From positions 1 through 49,906 of the IMG/VR virus record IMGVR_UViG_3300035564_000090: a DNA stretch of 49,906 nt; one strand, 5' to 3'. This document shows, in pieces, positions 22,705-30,198 of the stretch. Numbering within the stretch: position 1 is the first letter of the stretch; each line of letters opens with the position of its first letter. Below the pieces are notes generated by a model. It was not told the DNA's origin. It saw nothing but the letters and a program-made list of their open reading frames with translations, and searched no databases. A program made the translations under genes and the position numbers. The DNA comes from a virus.

Positions 22705-23060
22705 TCCACATTCTCCTGATTAAAAATATTTTCATTCGCCCAGGATAAACAAAAATCATAGATTTGTTTGGCGGAGGTTTGTTTATCACTTATACAATCC
22801 GCATGACTCCAATTATCATAACTGTTTAGCATATACTTAGAATGACACTTTCCAAGTTTTTCTCCAAATGGACATAAATAACACTTTTTAAAATAATGAC
22901 AAAAAGCACATCCATAATCAATATGCATTATTAATTTATATCTATCCCAGTTTTCTTTACAAAAACGAAGATCATTTGATTCGCTCGCCGCTTTCCAAAA
23001 ATCGATATTTGTCTGAAAATCTTTTTTAACTTGTTCGGTTATCTTAAAACTAAAGCTCAT
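22701..23060 (-). CDS. Cys-rich hypothetical protein
   Basis: 119 residues with CAFCHYFKKCYLCPFGEKLGKC near 51-72, a dense Cys cluster that could bind Zn or Fe-S. Overlaps both neighbours by 4 nt. Similar Cys motifs recur in other small proteins of this operon. Confidence 0.65.
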   Translation of the reverse strand: MSFSFKITEQVKKDFQTNIDFWKAASESNDLRFCKENWDRYKLIMHIDYGCAFCHYFKKCYLCPFGEKLGKCHSKYMLNSYDNWSHADCISDKQTSAKQIYDFCLSWANENIFNQENVE

Positions 23061-23470
23061 TTTATGCCCTTTGTACTCATAGTAAACTTAATGTAAAAAT
23101 CATCATATCCACCCTCTAAAGCAGTTCGATTATCCGCATTGCTCCCGTTATATGGAAATAATGGATGAAAACAATAATGACGATAAGCCATTTCAAATTC
23201 TTTAAACCGTATCCCAGCTATGAAATAATAACCGTCGTGATCGGGTGTAAAATTTATTTCATCAGGATTACTTATATGATAAAAAGTGTTATTCAATATA
23301 CCTTTAATAAAAAAGTATTTTAAAATTTGCGCCTCAATTACAAACTCGATATAGTATGCTGTATCAAGATCAACTGTAATTGTTTCTTTTGGGCTTATAC
23401 CATAATTCATAGAACCACCATTGATAGCCCCAAGTTGAAAACTTAAAAGAATTATAAATAATGTTGACAT
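23057..23470 (-). CDS. Secreted/outer-membrane-like protein
   Basis: ATG 23470 after GGGAGAAAT, 2 nt past the upstream stop. A signal peptide (residues 1-18, LFIILLSFQLGAING) leads to ~119 residues rich in aromatic beta strands. An exported surface or periplasmic protein altering the infected cell is inferred; superinfection exclusion is one option. Confidence 0.6.
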   Translation of the reverse strand: MSTLFIILLSFQLGAINGGSMNYGISPKETITVDLDTAYYIEFVIEAQILKYFFIKGILNNTFYHISNPDEINFTPDHDGYYFIAGIRFKEFEMAYRHYCFHPLFPYNGSNADNRTALEGGYDDFYIKFTMSTKGIK

Positions 23471-23471
23471 A

Positions 23472-23963
23472 TTATTTCTCCCATTTTTCATAATCCGGGA
23501 AATCATAATCCTTAATTTCTTGATCTGTTATTTGCTGCGGGTGATTTCCTGTCTGTGATAGTTTATAACCAATCCATTTAGAATCAAAAGGGGCTATTAT
23601 TGTGTATGAATAATCCTCGCATAAAAAAACATTATAGCGTGTATTCCAATACACTGCCGGGCACCATATGTTGTTCTCGTTATTCTTTATTCCCATTACC
23701 ATTTTTCCTGGCTCTAACCAATTAGGAACATTTTTTTTTGTTGATATTTTTTCAGGGTTATCTAAAAAAAATTTTATTTCTGGAGGACATATATAAGAAA
23801 TTTTAAATTTATCTGGTAAAGTTTTTATGGAAAGGCTTTTAATAATAAGATCAAGACAATCTTTTCTTTTTTTTACCCAATTTGGGCATCTATTGAATTC
23901 GGGACAATCACCACATAATAATTTATTTATAAATTCTTTTACTTTTTCTCTGTCTATTAACAT
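23472..23963 (-). CDS. Cys-containing hypothetical protein, first in its operon
   Basis: 163 residues; N-terminal CGDCPEFNRCPNWVKKRKDC is a Cys cluster, then a beta-rich region (YWNTRYNVFLCEDYSY). GCAGGAGG precedes the ATG. Translation is probably controlled by the structured leader just upstream. Confidence 0.65.
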   Translation of the reverse strand: MLIDREKVKEFINKLLCGDCPEFNRCPNWVKKRKDCLDLIIKSLSIKTLPDKFKISYICPPEIKFFLDNPEKISTKKNVPNWLEPGKMVMGIKNNENNIWCPAVYWNTRYNVFLCEDYSYTIIAPFDSKWIGYKLSQTGNHPQQITDQEIKDYDFPDYEKWEK

Positions 23964-24067
23964 TCAAACCTCCTGCAAAATAAAAAAGCCTTCACAGGAT
24001 TGGCCGGGTGTTTTTTGCAGGAACACTTCCCGGACACAATCCCATTAAGGCTTTTATTGTTCCTGCA
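23964..24067 (-). promoter_or_regulatory. Structured leader with possible RBS-sequestering loop
   Basis: Minus strand: a rod-like hairpin of four helices, outer AAAAGCCTT/AAGGCTTTT, then GGATTG/CAATCC, CCGGG/CCCGG, GTGTT/AACAC, followed by TTTTTTATTTT. The apical loop TCCTGCAAAA is complementary over 10 nt to the RBS region TTTTGCAGGA, and also over 9 nt to the 5' leader TGCAGGAAC. This allows alternative folds. Confidence 0.65.
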
Positions 24068-24073
24068 TTTAAA

Positions 24074-24102
24074 ATATTAGCACAATAAAAATAATTTGTC
24101 AA
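24074..24102 (-). promoter_or_regulatory. Promoter of the accessory operon
   Basis: TTGACA (24097-24102), 17-nt spacer, TAATAT (24074-24079) on the minus strand; transcript start near 24067. Confidence 0.8.
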
Positions 24103-24130
24103 TATAATTTTAAATTATTTTTTATTTTTA

Positions 24131-24160
24131 TACCATATTCCTGCTTTCGGGAATATGGTA
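24131..24160 (-). terminator. 11-bp hairpin after the replication genes
   Basis: TACCATATTCC (24131-24141) / GGAATATGGTA (24150-24160). It starts directly after the stop of the zinc-finger gene. No T-run on the minus strand, so termination strength is uncertain. Confidence 0.5.
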
Positions 24161-24595
24161 TTATCTTAATACTTTGCATTGCATGCCTATTATTGGTTTT
24201 TCTCCACAATCCGGGCATGTTTGAGCACCCCATTTTCCATTTGAAAGCTTTACAATTTTTTTAGGATAAATTTTTGTCATCTCCGAAATCACAGCTGAAT
24301 AACGCCGCCCTTTTTCATCTATTCCGGGAGATATTCCTGTATAACAAAATTCACATATGGCAATTATTGGATTCTTTTTCTTTGGAATTAAAATATTGTG
24401 AATTTCTGCAACATTGGCAATATGCGCATATTGGGGTGAAGATGACTTATCCCAGCAATTTACTACATAATTAAAAAGACTGTCTAACACGGTATCATCA
24501 ATATTTTTAAGGTTTTCTACAATCGTTTTTTTCATTCCGGGCTTATAATTACCAAAATTTGATTGGATACCGCTTATAAATTCGTTAATATTCAC
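24161..24595 (-). CDS. Zinc-finger replication accessory protein
   Basis: 144 residues, GTG start at 24595 overlapping the upstream stop as TAGTG. N-terminal helices (LFNYVVNCWDKSSSPQYAHI) then CEFC and CPDC plus a late Cys. Gene position after an initiator-like protein suggests a helicase-loader or primosome role; this is inferred. Confidence 0.55.
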   Translation of the reverse strand: MNINEFISGIQSNFGNYKPGMKKTIVENLKNIDDTVLDSLFNYVVNCWDKSSSPQYAHIANVAEIHNILIPKKKNPIIAICEFCYTGISPGIDEKGRRYSAVISEMTKIYPKKIVKLSNGKWGAQTCPDCGEKPIIGMQCKVLR

Positions 24596-25617
24596 TATCT
24601 GCCCCCATATATTTTTTCTAGTACTCGCTCCTCTTCTGCTACTCGCTCTTTTTCTTTAATCTTTTCAATTTCTTGCGGTGACAATTTACAGGAGATTAGC
24701 GCCTGTTCCCTGTCTGCAAATTTTATTATTCCGCTATCAGCGGTGAAAAAAGTGATCGGGGATCCGTAAGCGGGGAAAAGCTTGTATTCGTTCGATCTGT
24801 TTTTGATTTCCGTGTATGTGTCTATTGCCTGAATTATTTCACTTGGCGTATAGGGATCAAGCGTGGATAGAACTCCTTGTAATACCATTGTATCGGTTGC
24901 CATTGTATCTACACGACGCTTGTATTGTGAAAATGTCTTTTTTACATTGCAATAATCAATGCAATGTTGAATAAAAGTTGGATTGTATCGATATTTGGCG
25001 TCTTGTTTGGGATTTGAGAATGAAAGGATATCATCAATTATTTTTTCTATCGGTTTATTTATCGGGAATTCTTTTTGAGTTTCTCTATCTCCAATACTTT
25101 TTTTAATATCATATCCGATATTAAGTGGCTGTTGATTTTTTTTTTCTTGATTATTTGTATTTGAATTTAAAGAAGTTGATACATCCTCTTTATTTATATT
25201 AATTGTATTATTCATTGTATTAATATAAGATGTATTAATATCCTCGGCGTTTTCAACTATAGGGGTATCTGCTTTTTCGCCTATACCCTCTCTGCTTTTT
25301 CGCCTAGAGGGTATAGGCGTTTTCGCAGGTATAGGTGCGGATTTTATAACCCTTTTTTCAATCTGATTAGTCCCTTCTTTATATATAAGATTTACAGTTA
25401 TTTTTCCTTTTTTTACCAATGAAGATATTATTTTAGATATTCTGTCTAGTGATAAATCAAAAAATTCTGAAAAGTATTTATTTGATGCGTAACATTCACC
25501 CAATGACATTAAGCTATCAATTTCTACAAGTACCAATTTTTCAGACCATCCTAATTCTTTATCAAGCCAGATTGCTTTTGGTATCCAAACGCCTTTAAAG
25601 TCACGATTTATGCTCAT
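24595..25617 (-). CDS. Phage replication initiator-like protein (HTH, DnaD-type)
   Basis: 340 residues. ATG 25617 is chosen because it forms ATGA with the upstream 39-aa gene. N-terminal winged helix (GVWIPKAIWLDKELGWSEKLVLVEIDSL, KYFSEFFDLSLDRISKIISSL), a low-complexity linker, then a helical C-terminal domain. This is the layout of phage replisome-organiser proteins. The origin-like region lies upstream. Confidence 0.75.
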   Translation of the reverse strand: MSINRDFKGVWIPKAIWLDKELGWSEKLVLVEIDSLMSLGECYASNKYFSEFFDLSLDRISKIISSLVKKGKITVNLIYKEGTNQIEKRVIKSAPIPAKTPIPSRRKSREGIGEKADTPIVENAEDINTSYINTMNNTININKEDVSTSLNSNTNNQEKKNQQPLNIGYDIKKSIGDRETQKEFPINKPIEKIIDDILSFSNPKQDAKYRYNPTFIQHCIDYCNVKKTFSQYKRRVDTMATDTMVLQGVLSTLDPYTPSEIIQAIDTYTEIKNRSNEYKLFPAYGSPITFFTADSGIIKFADREQALISCKLSPQEIEKIKEKERVAEEERVLEKIYGGR

Positions 25618-25733
25618 GCTACACATCCTATAATTTTTAAAGCTTTAAAAATTTCCATTCCTTTTGATATCCATTCAATAGGCAGTATCTTCTTTTCCTG
25701 CCAGCAAAAAGGCTGATTCCTTGTACTTCTCAT
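25614..25733 (-). CDS. Small leader-proximal protein (39 aa)
   Basis: ATG 25733 preceded by AAGGATG, stop overlapping the initiator ATG (ATGA). Begins MRSTRNQPFCWQEKK; basic, one Trp-rich motif. It could be a leader peptide for coupled translation of the initiator. Confidence 0.5.
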   Translation of the reverse strand: MRSTRNQPFCWQEKKILPIEWISKGMEIFKALKIIGCVA

Positions 25734-25760
25734 AGTATTACATCCTTCGTTTTATAATTT

Positions 25761-25805
25761 AAAAAGCACCACTCACGGGAGGGACAAGCCCGCTCTCCGG
25801 GGTGC
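25761..25805 (-). terminator. Terminator-like hairpin 2 in the replication leader
   Basis: Minus strand: GCACC/GGTGC closing stem, inner GCGGG/CCCGT, followed directly by TTTTT. It lies 28 nt before the first replication ORF. Confidence 0.65.
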
Positions 25806-25853
25806 AAGCCGCCCCTGTTAGTTTCTCAAGATCGGGATAATCGCTTTTATCCT

Positions 25854-25934
25854 AAAAACAAAAAGGATTATCAACCATAGGCTGCCGAGCGCCCCCGGCA
25901 CACAATCAGCAATGCTGCCTATGATCAATAATCC
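25854..25934 (-). terminator. Cloverleaf-like structure ending in a T-run
   Basis: Minus strand: P1 GGATTAT/ATAATCC, P2 CATAGG/CCTATG, and two inner hairpins CAGC-ATT-GCTG and TGCCG/CGGCA, then TTTTTGTTTTT. A four-helix fold capped by an intrinsic-terminator tract suggests regulated termination or antitermination. Confidence 0.65.
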
Positions 25935-26049
25935 TTATAATCTGATTTTATGGTTTCGCGTGTTTGAAGTCTAATAAATTAAGATGCATAAGTCAATCAA
26001 ATTTACCTTGTATAAACCCCCTTAACCTAAAAAATAAAAAACTTTTGCC

Positions 26050-26086
26050 CCTGGATGACCACCCGGACTATAAACCGGCACCCAGG
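26050..26086 (-). other. Leader hairpin with CCGG stem
   Basis: CCTGG/CCAGG outer stem with an inner CCGG/CCGG stem, located in the replication leader; similar to the CCGG hairpins of the P2 operon. Confidence 0.5.
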
Positions 26087-26134
26087 AACAAGAGCTTACC
26101 CACCCATTATTATAGTTTTAATTTGGTAAGTATA

Positions 26135-26162
26135 ATAATAAGTAAATTTATCAATTTGTCAA
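26135..26162 (-). promoter_or_regulatory. Promoter of the replication operon
   Basis: TTGACA (26157-26162), 16-nt spacer, TATTAT (26135-26140) on the minus strand. Its ~395-nt leader contains the terminator-like structures. Confidence 0.75.
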
Positions 26163-26171
26163 GAAAATATA

Positions 26172-26341
26172 CCTTGTATATAGTTTGTAGGATAAATAAC
26201 CGGTGCTTGCAGTTGTTCGGCAATTCCGAACAACTGCTTTGTAAGAATATTACGGTCGACTTGTAGGAAAATTCACACGCTTGCAAAGATTTTTACCCCT
26301 TGTAATACTGCTTGTAAAGCTTACAAAGGGGCTTACAAGGG
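26172..26341. repeat. Iteron-rich, origin-like region with nested palindromes
   Basis: Multiple YTTGTA/TACAAR motifs occur on both strands. There is a perfect 12-bp inverted repeat GCAGTTGTTCGG/CCGAACAACTGC (26209-26237). Nested palindromes follow: CCCTTGTAA/TTACAAGGG (26297-26341) around TTGTAA/TTACAA (26312-26326). Lying just upstream of the initiator operon, it is a candidate replication origin or operator. There is no gene in 25734-26375. Confidence 0.55.
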
Positions 26342-26375
26342 ACATATGCCAAATTTCAAGACAAAATTAAAATAA

Positions 26376-27953
26376 CTATTTAACTCGCATAACCCAGACA
26401 ACAGACATATTGACCGGTCTTGTTTCGGATGCGGTGCGCGGGGTGCCATTAAAGCCGTCGGTAGAAGGATTGTCGACAAATACGTCATCAAATCCCGGAT
26501 TTGTATTAACCGAAGTGGATGGCGTGGTTAGAGTGCCGGCAGTTCCGGCACTACTTACCGCTCTATGCTTATGCCCTTGGAAAGCATCCGCCTGTAATGT
26601 CCCCGAAGTGCTAGCACCACGCAAAAACCGCCCGCCACCGTTAAGGTCTGGGATTGTCTGCCCGTTATACACCGATCCTGTATCATTAAGCACCTGCCCA
26701 TTACACTCAACAAAGTTTGCAGGCAATGCCGGGGTACCCGGAAAAGATTTGTGCCAAGCAAGGATGCTTCCTATAGGACACATAACTGATGCAAGCGCTG
26801 TGACTTGCGCAATGGTTAATGGTTCTGTATTATTGAGAATCCCTTGAATTCCGTTAATTCGGGATGTGACCACAGAATCAAATTTAGGGTATGATCGATC
26901 ATATTCAAAGTCAATTTCATAATGCCCATTAGACCAAGATTCGCGAACCCCGGTAATTTTGACATTTTGCTGCACATCATAAATTTTGATGGTCACATAA
27001 TCGCCAAGATTAAAATTCTTGCCGTACACATAGGAAGAATAATTAAGAAATTGTCCATTAGCAAAAACAGTATATTGTGTTTCGTTTAATCGTTTTGAAC
27101 CGGCTGCATCCATTTCAGAAGTAGAAACGATCTGTTTTGCATCGAGCAAAGTTTCCCGTCTATTCCATCCGGTGGGTTCTGTTGCTCCTGAATAGACAAG
27201 TCGGATAGTCCGGGCAGTTCCCTGTCCGTCACCAGCCACATAACAGACATTCTTATATGCTGCATTGCTTTCTGTTATTTCACCACTGCGGATAGTGTTT
27301 CTTTCAGTTGAAAATAACACCTGCCCATTAACTGTCTGTTCTGCCGTGTGATCTTTTCCAAAATTGACCTCAAGCCGTAGCTTTTTTTCTATTTCATCGA
27401 GATAAATATAATATCCCATTTCACAGGCAAGACAGAGATTCCCTACGATATCCGATAGCGTAGAGTTACGCTCATTGATATAATATGAGATACCGCGCCC
27501 CTGGTCTGTATCAATTTCAAAATTAGTTAGCCTCCTATTTGTATCCGGGCAGATGCTGCCGGCCTGAAAAGCTATTAGAGTTTTAAGTGCAGTCTCTGCA
27601 TTTGAGGTTGTCTTATATGTTGTCGATGCAGCCGGGGGAATAATAAGCCTTTGCGAAAATATATATTTTGCTTCCTTCCCTTTTACGATAAGGATTTGAT
27701 CGCCTTTTCCTTTTTCACCGATTTTTTTTACTGTTTCAATTATAATTCCGATTTTTTTTATATCGTAGTCAAATTGCACAAATGATCCGGTAACAAATTC
27801 ATTTACTGCCGGAATATTAAGATTAACTTGAATTTCAAATTCACCTATGCCATAATCAAGACGCTGAAAATATGAGGATTCGTACAAATTAACTTCTGCA
27901 CGGAAATTGAGAGCAGAATTAAATACACGAATGGGAGTCTGATTAAGTGCCAT
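26376..27953 (-). CDS. Tail tip protein: Gp37-like domain plus collar domain
   Basis: 525 residues. N-terminal ~370 resemble the siphovirus ReqiPepy6 Gp37-like tail protein (baseplate hub-like). The C-terminus is a tail-collar/fibre domain (GSILAWHKSFPGTPALPANFVECNG, then RFLRGAS, GHKHRA). It forms the distal tail tip and may contact receptors. It ends the late operon. Confidence 0.8.
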   Translation of the reverse strand: MALNQTPIRVFNSALNFRAEVNLYESSYFQRLDYGIGEFEIQVNLNIPAVNEFVTGSFVQFDYDIKKIGIIIETVKKIGEKGKGDQILIVKGKEAKYIFSQRLIIPPAASTTYKTTSNAETALKTLIAFQAGSICPDTNRRLTNFEIDTDQGRGISYYINERNSTLSDIVGNLCLACEMGYYIYLDEIEKKLRLEVNFGKDHTAEQTVNGQVLFSTERNTIRSGEITESNAAYKNVCYVAGDGQGTARTIRLVYSGATEPTGWNRRETLLDAKQIVSTSEMDAAGSKRLNETQYTVFANGQFLNYSSYVYGKNFNLGDYVTIKIYDVQQNVKITGVRESWSNGHYEIDFEYDRSYPKFDSVVTSRINGIQGILNNTEPLTIAQVTALASVMCPIGSILAWHKSFPGTPALPANFVECNGQVLNDTGSVYNGQTIPDLNGGGRFLRGASTSGTLQADAFQGHKHRAVSSAGTAGTLTTPSTSVNTNPGFDDVFVDNPSTDGFNGTPRTASETRPVNMSVVWVMRVK

Positions 27954-29329
27954 TATTGAGCATTCCCATACGATATAACAATGATTCCATCGGCGCCTTT
28001 TCCTGAATTAGTATTGTATGCACCACCTCCACCAGAACCATATGCAATGCCGTTTCCTTCTGATGGTGTATCAGCAGGAGAAAGCCCCCTTCCTCCGCCT
28101 CCCCAATAAGACGCCCCCCCATTGCCTCCGCGATATGTTGGTGTAGCGGAATACATTGCCTTATGTTCAGAATTTCCCCCAGTAATATTTATGGTTCCAC
28201 CTGTTGCCGTTCCTCCTATTGATACCCCTCCTCCTCCACCATACCCAACAGGAGGTCCAACAGGAGTTCCAGAAAATCCGGAACTATTTCCTCCTGCATT
28301 TGAATTTCCGTCTATTATTTGAGCAGCTCCTCCCGCTCCAATAATAATATTATATGATGCCGCTGGGGAAAGTCCTTTTACATAGGAAATCGCTGTTCCT
28401 CCAGCAGAACCACCAAATGAGCCAAATGATGCATTTCTTCCTCCTCCTGCTCCTGCGCCAGTTACGATCTCTTTGCATGATCTTCTGCCCGCTGGGATAA
28501 TATGCGCAATTGTTCCCGGAGTCGTATACACAAATATTTTATCCGTGCTAAAATCATCAGCCGTAATAAACCATCCGTAACCATCCCAATGCAACAATAC
28601 CCATTCATAGGGTAAAAGAGTTATATCATATCCAATGCCCGTACCGCCTGATTTAATGCGCAATGTTATTACGCTCATAAAATCTATATTTTTACAAAAG
28701 CAAGTTGGAAAAATAGATGATATCTGTCCGCTTCCCGAATTATTACAAACAGCCCCGGCGCTGATATTGATAGTTTTATCAACTCCCCCGCCATTTGCGT
28801 AAATTTCAAGATTACTATATATAGCCGGTATTGTTAGATTATTAGTAACATAAAATTTCTTTGAATCCGAATTAAAAATAAATTGTCTTTCATCTGTTAT
28901 TGTGTAAACCGGCGTTCCTGTTGCATTGTTAATTTGCACTTGACTAATCATAATATCAGTCGCACTCGTAACCGTAGGAGCCGTAGGGCTGCCGGTTGTT
29001 TCCACGCCTTTAATGATAGTAAGCGCAAATGTACTACTGCCTATCGTAAGTCTTATTACTATTCGGTCAATGCGCTTATAAGTGTTTGTGACCGGGTCAT
29101 GGTTAAGGGTAGCATCAGTGGTATTCTCATAGAAAGAACCAAGCTTCCAGGCAACCCCCGCCTTAACCGTAGACGCATAAGCTGCTGCCGCAGAATGCAA
29201 TAAATCATTATTATCATTGTTGGCACTTACAATAACACCGTCTAATTTTTTTTTAAAGTTATAAAAATTATTATTTACATCGTTTGCCGTATAAGCCAAA
29301 TCATTAAAAAATCTGCATACTTCTGCCAT
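27953..29329 (-). CDS. Tail fibre with glycine-rich adhesin domain
   Basis: 458 residues. N-terminal structural part to ~250, then an extremely Gly-rich C-terminal domain with poly-Gly loops (GAGAGGGRN, GYGGGGGVSIGG), ending IIVISYG. Such Gly-rich domains serve as receptor-binding tips in other phages. It overlaps the next gene by 1 nt. Confidence 0.75.
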   Translation of the reverse strand: MAEVCRFFNDLAYTANDVNNNFYNFKKKLDGVIVSANNDNNDLLHSAAAAYASTVKAGVAWKLGSFYENTTDATLNHDPVTNTYKRIDRIVIRLTIGSSTFALTIIKGVETTGSPTAPTVTSATDIMISQVQINNATGTPVYTITDERQFIFNSDSKKFYVTNNLTIPAIYSNLEIYANGGGVDKTINISAGAVCNNSGSGQISSIFPTCFCKNIDFMSVITLRIKSGGTGIGYDITLLPYEWVLLHWDGYGWFITADDFSTDKIFVYTTPGTIAHIIPAGRRSCKEIVTGAGAGGGRNASFGSFGGSAGGTAISYVKGLSPAASYNIIIGAGGAAQIIDGNSNAGGNSSGFSGTPVGPPVGYGGGGGVSIGGTATGGTINITGGNSEHKAMYSATPTYRGGNGGASYWGGGGRGLSPADTPSEGNGIAYGSGGGGAYNTNSGKGADGIIVISYGNAQ

Positions 29330-29331
29330 TG

Positions 29332-30198
29332 TTATACTCCTGTTAGTTGATCATACCAGCTTAACACGCAAGTGCCATTGTTAAATCCAAGATCATCATA
29401 AATTGTTATTGTATTATTTCCAGGAACTACATTAAAGAACCTGGAATTCAAATCAAGAAATTGAAATCCATTATTATCGCCGGTACCTGTGTTGACTGTT
29501 ATTTGATTAATACGTCCGGTTTGAATTGTCATAACCTGTCCTATCCCCAATGTAAGCCCTACAAATTTTAAATATTCTCCTGTTTTCTGATTGGTAATAA
29601 TAGGATTAACACTAGGGCCTGTTACCGTTAATAATAATCCGGCATCAACATTGCCAGTATTATTGATTATTGCAGTATTTGACCCGGTACTTGTAGAGAA
29701 TACAGTAGGAAATGTCACTGGAAAAGTAAGCCCGGGGGTAGTAATCCCCAATGTCTCCGATTTTGCCGGCAAAATATTCAGGAAAGGATTTGCACATTTA
29801 AAGCCAATATTAAAGCGCGCTGTAGGAATTGACGCATCTTTAGGAGCAAATCGAATTTGTGCCGCAATGGTGTTGATCTGATAAGATATGACACCCGTCG
29901 AAGTTGTAATATTGATTTGTAATGACCCTTCAATATTTTGATCATTGATCACTCGATTAATATAAGCCCTTTTAGTATACATATCTTCAAGAGTTCCAGA
30001 AGAAATAGCGCCATCAAGCGACAATTCCCTAATATTATATAATGAGCCTATAAATTGAGCACCATTAATGCCCGGTGACTTCTGCAAGAATATCTCTTGC
30101 ACCGGATTTTCTAATCCAATAATCTTATTAAAATTATAATCCGTACTAGGTATTGTTAGGCTAATCCCTTTATTATTAGTGTATATGATTTCTATCAT
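29332..30198 (-). CDS. Distal tail protein (Dit-like)
   Basis: 288 residues, next to the tape measure as is standard for Dit (Sipho_tail) proteins. The N-terminal half fits the Dit ring domain (GINGAQFIGSLYNIRELSLDG), the C-terminal half a galectin-like beta domain. It overlaps the tape measure by 4 nt. Confidence 0.8.
   Translation of the reverse strand: MIEIIYTNNKGISLTIPSTDYNFNKIIGLENPVQEIFLQKSPGINGAQFIGSLYNIRELSLDGAISSGTLEDMYTKRAYINRVINDQNIEGSLQINITTSTGVISYQINTIAAQIRFAPKDASIPTARFNIGFKCANPFLNILPAKSETLGITTPGLTFPVTFPTVFSTSTGSNTAIINNTGNVDAGLLLTVTGPSVNPIITNQKTGEYLKFVGLTLGIGQVMTIQTGRINQITVNTGTGDNNGFQFLDLNSRFFNVVPGNNTITIYDDLGFNNGTCVLSWYDQLTGV

Noticed and set aside
26410-26847. 145-codon plus-strand ORF opposite the tail-tip gene
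   Set aside because: Antisense shadow of a strongly supported tail gene; no RBS or protein features.
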